Below, in pieces: positions 1-5,462 of a DNA stretch of 5,570 nucleotides. The stretch is taken from assembly GCA_002367255.1 (NCBI GenBank), contig DFBD01000258.1:1-5570 (forward strand), in the 5' to 3' direction. Each line of letters starts with the position of its first letter. Positions within the stretch are counted from its first letter, which is position 1. The position numbers and the translations under genes are program-made. The notes under the pieces were generated by a model that saw only the letters and a program-made list of their open reading frames with translations, did no database searches and was not told the DNA's origin. This DNA comes from Rhodobacterales bacterium UBA3089 (GTDB lineage Bacteria; Pseudomonadota; Alphaproteobacteria; Rhodobacterales; Rhodobacteraceae).

Positions 1-344
1 CCACGGAAAATGTGGATGTATACAGCCATAAAGAACAGCGATGCGCCATTCATATGTGTGTACCGCAATGCCCAGCCGCCGTTCACATCACGCATAATGT
101 GTTCAACCGACGCAAACGCCAAGTCAACATTAGGGGTATAATGCATCGCCAGAATGATGCCTGTAATGATCTGTAGAACCAGAGCAAACGCCAATACGAT
201 GCCCCAAATCCACCACCAGTTCAGATTTTTCGGTGTCGGAATCATCAGCGTATCGTAAGCAAGGCTTACAACTGGCAGACGTTCGTGCAGCCATTTTTCG
301 AAGCCAGTCTTTGGCTCGTAATGGTCGTGTGGAATACCACTCAT
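1..344 (-). CDS. petB: Cytochrome b of the bc1 complex (partial, N-terminal third)
   Basis: Cytochrome b is the membrane subunit of ubiquinol:cytochrome c oxidoreductase. It carries hemes bL and bH and forms the quinol oxidation and quinone reduction sites. The visible 114 codons begin [19 protein letters not shown] and include the first transmembrane helix (about residues 43-66, [16 protein letters not shown]). The second helix carries [19 protein letters not shown], in which His97 and His111 sit 14 residues apart, as the first histidine ligands of the two b hemes do in Rhodobacter cytochrome b. The gene runs off the left edge, and roughly three quarters of a usual protein of about 430 residues is missing. 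Its ATG lies 11 bases after the petA stop. A GGGAG ribosome binding site at 351-355 abuts that stop codon, so the two genes are one operon with likely translational coupling. petC (cytochrome c1) would be expected next, outside the window. The assignment is firm. Confidence 0.97.
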   Translation of the reverse strand, partial: MSGIPHDHYEPKTGFEKWLHERLPVVSLAYDTLMIPTPKNLNWWWIWGIVLAFALVLQIITGIILAMHYTPNVDLAFASVEHIMRDVNGGWALRYTHMNGASLFFMAVYIHIFR

Positions 345-355
345 TATAGTCTCCC

Positions 356-916
356 TCAGCCTAGTTTAATCACGGTGTCGGAGATGAAACTCGCGACTGG
401 AACCGGAAGATTTTCAGGAGCAGGACCCTTACGGATACGGCCTGCGGTGTCATAGTGCGAACCGTGGCATGGGCAGAACCAGCCACCAAATTCGCCAGCG
501 CCATCGCCCAGCGGAACACAGCCGAGGTGGGTACAAACACCCATCATCACCAGCCATTCGCCAGCTTCATCAAGCGTACGGTTTTCATCGCTAGCGTCGG
601 AACCTTCTTCAAGGTTAACATTCCGCGCTACGCCGTCTGGAAGTGCCGACACGTCTTCGGCGCGGCCTGCTTCAATTTCTTCGGCTGTGCGACGACGAAC
701 AAAAACAGGTTTGCCGCGCCACTTAACCGTCAACTGTGTGCCGGCTTCCATGCCATCAACATCAACTTCGATCGAGGCCAAAGCCTGTACATCTGCGCTT
801 GGGTTCATCTGGTGGACCAGCGGCCAAACTGCAGCGCCCGTGGCAACTGCGCCGGCCGAAGCGGTGGCGACATATAGAAAGTCGCGACGCGAGCCTGTGT
901 CTTCTGCGTGAGACAA
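356..916 (-). CDS. petA: Rieske iron-sulfur protein of the bc1 complex, TTG start
   Basis: This is the 2Fe-2S subunit of ubiquinol:cytochrome c oxidoreductase. It takes an electron from quinol and passes it to cytochrome c1 by moving its head domain. Starting at the TTG at 916-914 the protein has 186 residues and begins [18 protein letters not shown], as Rhodobacter Rieske proteins do (about 187-191 residues). RRDFL at about 10-14 is the twin-arginine motif, followed by an uncleaved membrane anchor (about 15-37) and the hinge ADVQALAS. Cluster ligands are Cys128 and His130 in CTHLGC and Cys148 and His151 in CPCHGSH; Cys133 and Cys150 form the family's conserved disulfide. An upstream ATG at 976 would add 20 residues with no counterpart in the family and no obvious ribosome binding site. 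The TTG has AGAGGAGAG just upstream. It is the first gene of petABC. RegA control is known for this operon in relatives but is only inferred here. Confidence 0.96.
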   Translation of the reverse strand: MSHAEDTGSRRDFLYVATASAGAVATGAAVWPLVHQMNPSADVQALASIEVDVDGMEAGTQLTVKWRGKPVFVRRRTAEEIEAGRAEDVSALPDGVARNVNLEEGSDASDENRTLDEAGEWLVMMGVCTHLGCVPLGDGAGEFGGWFCPCHGSHYDTAGRIRKGPAPENLPVPVASFISDTVIKLG

Positions 917-922
917 AAGATA

Positions 923-931
923 CTCTCCTCT
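923..931 (-). promoter_or_regulatory. Ribosome binding site that fixes the TTG start of petA
   Basis: On the minus strand this reads AGAGGAGAG, an excellent anti-16S match. Its GGAG core (925-928) lies 8 bases before the TTG at 916-914. It decides the start, because the only upstream in-frame ATG (976) would put this sequence inside the coding region. Confidence 0.85.
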
Positions 932-937
932 AGTAAC

Positions 938-955
938 TGCCTCGGAATTGAGGCA
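938..955. promoter_or_regulatory. Perfect 6+6 dyad in the petA 5' leader
   Basis: TGCCTC (938-943) and GAGGCA (950-955) are perfect inverted repeats around a 6-base spacer, GGAATT. If petABC is transcribed from the candidate promoter upstream, the dyad lies in the untranslated leader, 6 bases before the ribosome binding site. It could be a small RNA hairpin or a protein operator. The symmetry is seen directly; any function is inference, and I do not recognise a named operator. Confidence 0.35.
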
Positions 956-988
956 AAGAAATTCATTAGCGCCCATCGAAAGGCGGGT

Positions 989-1016
989 ACATTAGGGGAG
1001 GGGAATACACCCGCAA
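989..1016 (-). promoter_or_regulatory. Candidate sigma70-type promoter for petABC
   Basis: On the minus strand TTGCGG (1016-1011) and TAATGT (994-989) are separated by 16 bases, giving a plausible but weak -35/-10 pair. Transcription would begin near 982 and leave a leader of about 65 bases before the petA TTG. The -10 matches the consensus at only three of six positions, so this is tentative. An activator-dependent promoter would be in keeping with how petABC is known to be regulated in relatives. Confidence 0.28.
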
Positions 1017-1030
1017 TCCTCTTGGGTCCA

Positions 1031-1046
1031 GCGGACTTTGCGCCGC
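1031..1046. promoter_or_regulatory. RegA-like imperfect dyad upstream of petABC
   Basis: Read on the minus strand this is GCGGC, five bases, then GTCCGC. The RegA/PrrA recognition pattern reported for Rhodobacter is GCGNC and GNCGC half-sites with variable spacing. The first half fits; the second carries one extra C. It would sit roughly 55-60 bases upstream of the inferred petABC start, a usual position for an activator. The match is imperfect and such short GC-rich pairs arise by chance, so it is only a candidate. Confidence 0.22.
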
Positions 1047-1075
1047 ACTTGTTACTAAAAGGTTTTTTTCAAGGT

Positions 1076-1522
1076 ATGAACGTCAGATTAGCCAGCTATC
1101 AGCCAGATATCGCCCTAAATTTGGGTAGCATGATTCGTTTAAGTACTTGTTTCGCTATCCCAATCGACGTGATTGAGCCGTGTGGCTTTCCGTTTTCCGT
1201 TAAAGCTTTACGAAGATCGGCGATGGATTACGCGGATCTGGCAGATATTACACGGCATAATTCGTGGGATTCATATCTTTCAGACAAGCCAGACGGACGC
1301 ATAATCTTAATGACAACCGAGGGCGCAACTCCGCTGTGGGATTTCCAGTTTCAGGAAAACGATACAATCTTGATGGGCCGAGAAAGTGCGGGCGTTCCAC
1401 CGGAAGTTCACAACCGTGCCGATGCCGCCATTATCATTCCTATGCCCGGAGGTGGTCGCTCGTTAAACGTAGCTATGTCTGCGGGGATCGCGGCTGGCGA
1501 AGCATTACGACAATTAGGATAA
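1076..1522 (+). CDS. trmL: tRNA (cytidine/uridine-34 2'-O)-methyltransferase, SPOUT family
   Basis: TrmL transfers a methyl group from S-adenosylmethionine to the ribose of the wobble nucleotide of certain leucine tRNAs in the cytoplasm. From the ATG at 1076 the product has 148 residues, the usual size for this minimal SPOUT enzyme. It opens MNVRLASYQPDIALNLGS, matching the family N-terminus (a short beta strand, then the PxI..N.G..IRL segment with Asn15 and Arg21). The knotted cofactor-binding half is clear: LMGRESAGVP (99-108) and IPMPGGGRSLNVAMSAG (121-137). In-frame sequence extends upstream to 908, but that would add 56 residues absent from the family and run into petA. The ribosome binding site is poor: AAAAGG at 1057-1062 is 13 bases away and AAGG at 1071-1074 is too close. 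The stop is two bases from the end of convergent regA. It has no evident functional link to its neighbours. Confidence 0.93.
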   Translation: MNVRLASYQPDIALNLGSMIRLSTCFAIPIDVIEPCGFPFSVKALRRSAMDYADLADITRHNSWDSYLSDKPDGRIILMTTEGATPLWDFQFQENDTILMGRESAGVPPEVHNRADAAIIIPMPGGGRSLNVAMSAGIAAGEALRQLG

Positions 1523-1524
1523 AA

Positions 1525-2079
1525 TCAGCGTGGGCTGCGTTTAGCCAATATCCGCTGCAACGTGCGGCGGTGCATGTTCAAGCGACGCGCTGTTTCGGAA
1601 ACATTACGATCACAAAGTTCAAATACCCGCTGGATGTGTTCCCAACGCACACGATCAGCTGACATCGGATTTTCAGGGGGTGGAGGTTTATTTTCCGGCC
1701 GCGCAAGCAACGCATTCGTAATATCGTTGGCGTCCGCAGGCTTGGATAGGTAATCCGTTGCGCCAATTTTCACCGCAGCAACTGCTGTCGCAATCGCGCC
1801 ATATCCGGTAAGAACTACAATCCGCGCATCAGGTCGCTTTTCGCGAAGCATTTCCACAACATCGAGACCGTTTCCATCCTCCAGACGCAAATCAACGACC
1901 GCGTATGCCATTGGTTTATTGGCAACCGCGCCCTTACCCTCGGCAATGCTTTGAGTCGCAATCACGTTAAATCCACGCTTTTCCATTGCGCGCGCTAGGC
2001 GACGAAGAAACGGTTCATCGTCGTCCAGAAGTAACAGCGAGTTATCTTCACCGATTTCTTGCAGCGTATTTTCCGCCAT
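1525..2079 (-). CDS. regA: Redox response regulator RegA (PrrA/ActR family)
   Basis: RegA is the DNA-binding partner of the RegB kinase and controls operons for respiration, carbon and nitrogen fixation and, where present, photosynthesis. The 184-residue protein is the same length as Rhodobacter capsulatus RegA. The receiver domain (about 14-128) has the acidic cluster Asp19-Asp21, the phosphorylation site Asp63 in VVDLRLEDGNGLD, Thr91 in VLTGYG and Lys113 in YLSKPAD. A proline linker, PPPPENP (132-138), is a hallmark of the family. The C-terminal Fis-type helix-turn-helix (about 141-184) contains RNVSETARRLNMHRRTLQR, close to what I recall of Rhodobacter RegA. The ATG has AGAAGGGG (2087-2094) 7 bases upstream. 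It follows the SCO gene after 68 bases and is probably co-transcribed with it, perhaps also from a local promoter. No hvrA gene follows it, unlike in Rhodobacter. Confidence 0.97.
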   Translation of the reverse strand: MAENTLQEIGEDNSLLLLDDDEPFLRRLARAMEKRGFNVIATQSIAEGKGAVANKPMAYAVVDLRLEDGNGLDVVEMLREKRPDARIVVLTGYGAIATAVAAVKIGATDYLSKPADANDITNALLARPENKPPPPENPMSADRVRWEHIQRVFELCDRNVSETARRLNMHRRTLQRILAKRSPR

Positions 2080-2110
2080 TGTTGTTCCCCTTCTTATATT
2101 CGTTTTTTCT

Positions 2111-2143
2111 TATATAGATAGCGGAACTACAACTTTCTGTCCA
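2111..2143 (-). promoter_or_regulatory. Possible internal promoter for regA
   Basis: In the gap between the SCO gene and regA the minus strand has TGGACA (2143-2138), five of six -35 consensus bases, followed 17 bases later by TATCTA (2120-2115) inside an AT-rich stretch that also contains TATATA. A start near 2108 would give a leader of about 30 bases that includes the regA ribosome binding site. The -10 is poor, so this is weakly supported. Confidence 0.22.
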
Positions 2144-2147
2144 GCTT

Positions 2148-2765
2148 TTACAGCTTGTCGGCAAAGCAGGCAACTTGATCGGCCATATCTTCTGGCGTTA
2201 TATCACGACCAAAAAATTCCAGGAAGCCGTATTCCGGGGCCATTAAATACGTCCAGGTCGAGTGGTCCATCAAATAGTTCTCGCCTTCACCATTCTTGGC
2301 GGCATACACCCGATACGCCTTTATCGCGGCCGCTATTTCCTCGGCGGTACCCGTCAGGCCAACCATATCCTCGTGCAAATACCCGACAAATGCTGCCATC
2401 GATTCGGGCGTATCACGAGAGGGGTCAATAGTTACCATTACTGGCTTCACATCGACTCCGCGCTCATCAAGAATGGCGACTGCCTCCGCGTTACGGTAGG
2501 TATCCAACGGGCAAACGTCTGGGCAAAAGGTGTAACCGAAATACATTAAGGTCGGGCCATCAATCACATCGACATCCGTAACACGTTGCCCATTGTGATC
2601 TGTCAATTCAAACGGCCCACCAATCGCGGCGCTGCCACCAGCAACTGCTGTCGTTCGACATTCGGCGAATTGGTCCGCCGGAGCGGGTCGGAGTGCGAAA
2701 AACAAGGCCGTTCCCAGACCTGATAATACTACTAAAACTGCCGTTATTGCAAAAAACCGTGACAT
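2148..2765 (-). CDS. senC: SCO1/SenC family copper-binding protein (PrrC type)
   Basis: SCO proteins are membrane-anchored, thioredoxin-fold copper proteins facing the periplasm that help build the copper centre of cytochrome c oxidase. The PrrC/SenC members are encoded beside RegA/RegB in Rhodobacter. From the ATG at 2765 the protein has 205 residues, starting MSRFFAITAVLVVLSGLGTA with one membrane anchor (about 3-24). The metal-binding motif is FGYTFCPDVCP, with Cys81 and Cys85; the third ligand is His168 in MDHSTW. VMVTIDPSRDTPESM (about 109-123) is also typical. The open frame reaches back to 2822, but the 19 extra residues are not family-like, and AAAGGA (2774-2779) lies 8 bases before the ATG at 2765, so I chose that start. 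It is divergent from regB by 122 bases and upstream of regA. In relatives the protein has been proposed to affect RegB signalling; that is not visible here. Confidence 0.95.
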   Translation of the reverse strand: MSRFFAITAVLVVLSGLGTALFFALRPAPADQFAECRTTAVAGGSAAIGGPFELTDHNGQRVTDVDVIDGPTLMYFGYTFCPDVCPLDTYRNAEAVAILDERGVDVKPVMVTIDPSRDTPESMAAFVGYLHEDMVGLTGTAEEIAAAIKAYRVYAAKNGEGENYLMDHSTWTYLMAPEYGFLEFFGRDITPEDMADQVACFADKL

Positions 2766-2887
2766 GTATGTAATCCTTTTATGTGTTGGCCTATAAATCG
2801 GTGCAATTCGCCAGATATTCAACTCTCAAAAGTGTCGCTATCGAATTTTCTATTGGATGCACAAGTCTCGCCTGATAATCATGCAAA
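2766..2887. promoter_or_regulatory. Divergent control region between senC-regA and regB
   Basis: These 122 bases must drive senC-regA to the left and regB to the right. The senC ribosome binding site is at 2774-2779. One RegA-type half-site (GTCGC, 2834-2838) is present without a convincing partner. I find no complete dyad, so autoregulation cannot be argued from the sequence alone. Confidence 0.5.
2853..2879 (+). promoter_or_regulatory. Candidate regB promoter, possibly leaderless
   Basis: TTGGAT (2853-2858) and GATAAT (2874-2879) are separated by 15 bases. GATAAT is five of six for a -10 element, with a TG two bases earlier in CCTGATAAT. The spacing is short. Because the -10 ends 8 bases before the regB ATG, transcription from it would begin at or next to the start codon. 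That fits the lack of any ribosome binding site there. Inference only. Confidence 0.3.
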
Positions 2888-4315
2888 ATGTTTGATGCAC
2901 CATTAAAACTCTTTAACAGCACCGCACGCAGCAAATGGCTCCGCTTGCGAACACTAATACTTTTGCGCTGGCTGGCCATCATAGGCCAGCTAGGCGCAAT
3001 CATAATCGCCACACGATTCCTCGAAATAGATCTACGGCTTGACCTTTGCGCGACAGCTCTGGGGTTTTCGGTTGCCTTCAACATAATTGCGACTGTTATT
3101 TTCCCCGCCAACAATCGTCTTTCCGAGAAAAACGCAGTGTTGACGCTGATGTTTGACCTATTCCAACTTGCTTTTTTGGTTTCGTTAACAGGCGGCCTAT
3201 CGAACCCCTTTGTAGTGCTGATGTTGGTGCCGGTAACAATTTCAGCGGCAGCATTAACTTTGCGGGCCACCATCATCATCGGGCTGGTATTCATTTCGCT
3301 AATATCACTACTTGTGTGGCTTTACATTCCCTTAACCACCTTGTCTGGCGAGCGCATCCAGCTACCAGGCCTGCTAATTTACGGAACATGGGCCGCATTG
3401 GTCACGTCAGGGTCTTTCTTGGCAGCATATGCACATCGCGTCACCGAAGAAACATTCTCTATGTCCGAGGCACTTACCGCAACGCAACTCGCATTAGGCC
3501 GCGAACAGCGTCTAACCGCATTGGGCGGAGTCGTCGCGGCGGCTGCGCATGAACTTGGAACACCGTTGGCGACCATAAAACTGGCAGCCGCTGAGTTGGC
3601 CGATGAGCTTGGTGACCATCCACACCTTTATGATGACGCTAAACTCATTTATACTCAGGCCGATCGTTGTCGCGACATTCTGCGAGACATGGGCCGAACT
3701 GGTAAAGACGACACACATTTGCACTACGCCCCGATTTCCGCTGTAATCGAAGAGGCAGCAGCGCCGCACATGGATCGCGGAAAAATGGTCATGATTCGGA
3801 TTGATGGTGCCTTACAAACCGAGCTCGTACCCGACCAGCCAGAGGTTCCCCGTCAACCTGAAATAATTCATGGCCTGCGAAATCTTGTCCAAAATGCTGT
3901 TGATTTTGCTGCCGCACGCGTGTGGATCGACATCGACTGGGATGAGAAAGAGCTACGAATTCATGTTGGCGATGACGGAATGGGATACCCACCTGATCTT
4001 ATTGGTAAAATTGGGGATCCATTCGTCCGAAAACGAAACGACACGCAAAAAACCCAACCTGCCCGACCGGAATACGAGGGGATGGGGTTGGGCCTTTTCA
4101 TTGCAAAAACCCTTTTGGAACGATCCGGTGCCCGCCTAACATTTGCAAATGGTTCTGAAACACCGGGGAAACGACCTAGATCACCCTTAGGTCCACCCGA
4201 GTTCGCACGACCAACTGGTGCTATCGTTGAAGTTGTCTGGCAAAGATATGACATCGAAGCCACGCAGTCTGCCCTTCGCGGCCCATTGGGCGAAAACTCC
4301 AATTTCGACGATTGA
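2888..4315 (+). CDS. regB: Redox sensor histidine kinase RegB (PrrB/ActS family)
   Basis: RegB is an inner-membrane kinase that phosphorylates RegA when respiration is limited and is held back by oxidised quinone. The 475-residue product has about six membrane helices (roughly 23-41, 53-73, 84-101, 107-125, 127-147, 160-182). Between helices 3 and 4 is TGGLSNPF (101-108), the family's ubiquinone-binding GGxxNPF motif. The H-box AAAAHELGTPLATIKL places the phosphorylated histidine at His221. Cys261 in QADRCRDIL lies 40 residues later, the same spacing as His225 to redox-active Cys265 in Rhodobacter capsulatus RegB. ATP-binding boxes follow: N (NLVQNAVDFA, 332-341), G1 (GDDGMGYP, 361-368) and G2 (GMGLGLFIAK, 398-407). 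The ATG at 2888 is the first possible start, because an in-frame stop lies at 2876. No Shine-Dalgarno sequence precedes it. It converges on flgI, with 22 bases between the stops. Confidence 0.97.
   Translation: MFDAPLKLFNSTARSKWLRLRTLILLRWLAIIGQLGAIIIATRFLEIDLRLDLCATALGFSVAFNIIATVIFPANNRLSEKNAVLTLMFDLFQLAFLVSLTGGLSNPFVVLMLVPVTISAAALTLRATIIIGLVFISLISLLVWLYIPLTTLSGERIQLPGLLIYGTWAALVTSGSFLAAYAHRVTEETFSMSEALTATQLALGREQRLTALGGVVAAAAHELGTPLATIKLAAAELADELGDHPHLYDDAKLIYTQADRCRDILRDMGRTGKDDTHLHYAPISAVIEEAAAPHMDRGKMVMIRIDGALQTELVPDQPEVPRQPEIIHGLRNLVQNAVDFAAARVWIDIDWDEKELRIHVGDDGMGYPPDLIGKIGDPFVRKRNDTQKTQPARPEYEGMGLGLFIAKTLLERSGARLTFANGSETPGKRPRSPLGPPEFARPTGAIVEVVWQRYDIEATQSALRGPLGENSNFDD
2963..2999 (+). 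repeat. Strong inverted repeat in the early coding region of regB
   Basis: Left arm TTGCGC-TG-GCTGGCC (2963-2977) and right arm GGCCAGC-TAG-GCGCAA (2984-2999) pair perfectly over 7 and 6 base pairs, separated by a 2/3-base internal bulge and closed by a 6-base loop. In mRNA this would be a GC-rich hairpin starting about 75 bases after the regB start codon, within the codons for the first membrane helix (LRWLAIIGQLGAI). Pairing is seen directly; a role in translation or RNA stability is inference. Confidence 0.45.
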
Positions 4316-4337
4316 TCTGCGCCATATCAATTACTTT

Positions 4338-5459
4338 TTATTGAACGATAAATTCTGCATGAAGTGCACCAGCGGCCTTAATTGCCTTCAAAATATCTAT
4401 CATATCCTGTGGCGTAACACCCAATGCGTTCAACCCTTCGATTACTTCAGGCAGCGAAACCGCGTCATCGACCATCGCCAACCCTATTCCCGGTTCTTCC
4501 TCTATATCCACCTCCGTACGAGGAACCACAATAGCCTCACCTGATTGAGAAAACGGATTTGGCTGCACCACCAGCGGCACCTCTTTCACGCGTAAAGTCA
4601 AGTTTCCTTGTGAAATGGCTACACGGGAAATACGCACATCATCTCCCAAAACAATCGTTCCGGATCGCTGGTCAACAACAACTCTTGCCTTTTGTGCCGT
4701 AATAACTTCGATATTCTCCAGCATGCCTATCAAATGTGCGGGGCTGGATGCACCCGACCGCTGAATATTCAATTGCACAGTACCTGAATCCATCATCGTC
4801 GCTATGCTGTTACCTAATTTGTTATTTATCGCTTGCTCAATACGGACAGCTGTCGTGAAATCCGGATTACGCAACGCAATTCGCATATCCCTTATATCAG
4901 CCAAAACAAAATCAACCTCGCGCTCCACCCGTGCGCCAGCTGGAATTACAGCCGATGTCGGGACGCCCCTTACTATCTCCGACGCCTCACCCGAAGCAGA
5001 AACCCCACCAGCAATCAATGACCCTTGTGCAACTGCATATATATTGCCATCTGCTGCACTCAGCGGGGTCATTATCAATGTACCACCTCTCAAGCTTTTT
5101 GAATCACCGATAGCCGAAACCGATACATCGATTTGCCCGCCCGCCCGCGCAAAAGGCGGCAAATTGGCCGTCACGAGAACCGCCGCGACATTCTTTGGGC
5201 GAAACTGTTCGCCAGCAACATTAATACCCAAACGCTCCAACAAATTTGCGAGCGCCTCCTCGGTGAATGGCGAATTTCGCAGACCATCGCCCGTACCATT
5301 CAAGCCAACCACCAGCCCGTACCCAACCAGATCGTTACCGCGAACACCGTCATATTCCACCAAATCCTTAATCCTGACCGCAGCCCCAAAAGACATAGAC
5401 GGCCCTAGAAGAACTAGAAGTATCAACAGGGAGTATCGAAACAAATTCAAAATCTTCAC
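4338..5459 (-). CDS. flgI: Flagellar basal-body P-ring protein FlgI, GTG start
   Basis: FlgI is exported by the Sec route and polymerises in the peptidoglycan layer to form the P ring, the bushing around the flagellar rod. The 373-residue product is full length for the family. It begins with a cleavable signal peptide (MKILNLF, hydrophobic SLLILLVLLG, probable cleavage near SFGA, about residue 26). The hallmark block follows: RIKDLVEYDGVR then NDLVGYGLVVGLNGTGD (29-58). LPPFARAGGQIDVSVSAIGD (100-119), SLRGGTLIMTPL (122-133) and the end HAEFIVQ are also typical. The start is GTG, supported by GAGG at 5466-5469 with 6 bases of spacing. Only 3 bases separate it from the flgL stop and its ribosome binding site lies inside flgL, so translation is probably coupled. 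It is the last gene of its operon in this window; regB ends 22 bases away on the other strand. Confidence 0.97.
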   Translation of the reverse strand: MKILNLFRYSLLILLVLLGPSMSFGAAVRIKDLVEYDGVRGNDLVGYGLVVGLNGTGDGLRNSPFTEEALANLLERLGINVAGEQFRPKNVAAVLVTANLPPFARAGGQIDVSVSAIGDSKSLRGGTLIMTPLSAADGNIYAVAQGSLIAGGVSASGEASEIVRGVPTSAVIPAGARVEREVDFVLADIRDMRIALRNPDFTTAVRIEQAINNKLGNSIATMMDSGTVQLNIQRSGASSPAHLIGMLENIEVITAQKARVVVDQRSGTIVLGDDVRISRVAISQGNLTLRVKEVPLVVQPNPFSQSGEAIVVPRTEVDIEEEPGIGLAMVDDAVSLPEVIEGLNALGVTPQDMIDILKAIKAAGALHAEFIVQ

Positions 5460-5462
5460 GCG

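Noticed and set aside
455..877. 140-codon open frame on the plus strand
   Set aside because: It lies entirely antisense to petA, whose cluster-binding motifs make the minus strand clearly coding; the product has no recognisable domain and the frame has no convincing ribosome binding site.
983..1014. GCGGGT...ACCCGC inverted repeat with a 20-base spacer
   Set aside because: Six-base arms with so long a spacer are expected by chance, and the repeat overlaps the candidate petABC promoter without a sensible structural role.
908..1075. N-terminal extension of trmL to an ATG at 908
   Set aside because: It would overlap the start of petA, add 56 residues absent from TrmL proteins and consume the divergent promoter region.
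1076..1150. Asn-Leu-Gly in TrmL where Escherichia coli has Asn-Thr-Gly
   Set aside because: As I recall, Rhodobacterales TrmL proteins commonly carry Leu here, and the other motif residues are intact, so it does not suggest loss of function.
2778..2806. TTGCAC-17-CATAAA as a minus-strand promoter for senC
   Set aside because: Transcription from it would begin near 2771, downstream of the senC ribosome binding site at 2774-2779, so the mRNA would lack that site.
2766..2822. 19-residue N-terminal extension of the SCO protein
   Set aside because: The ATG at 2765 has a well-spaced AAAGGA and gives a normal start directly before the membrane anchor.
2856..2899. Direct repeat GATGCAC on either side of the regB start
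   Set aside because: Two 7-base copies 37 bases apart, one inside coding sequence; too short to distinguish from chance.
2791..3294. 167-codon open frame on the minus strand
   Set aside because: It is antisense to the membrane domain of regB and crosses the divergent control region. Its low-complexity basic composition is typical of a shadow frame.
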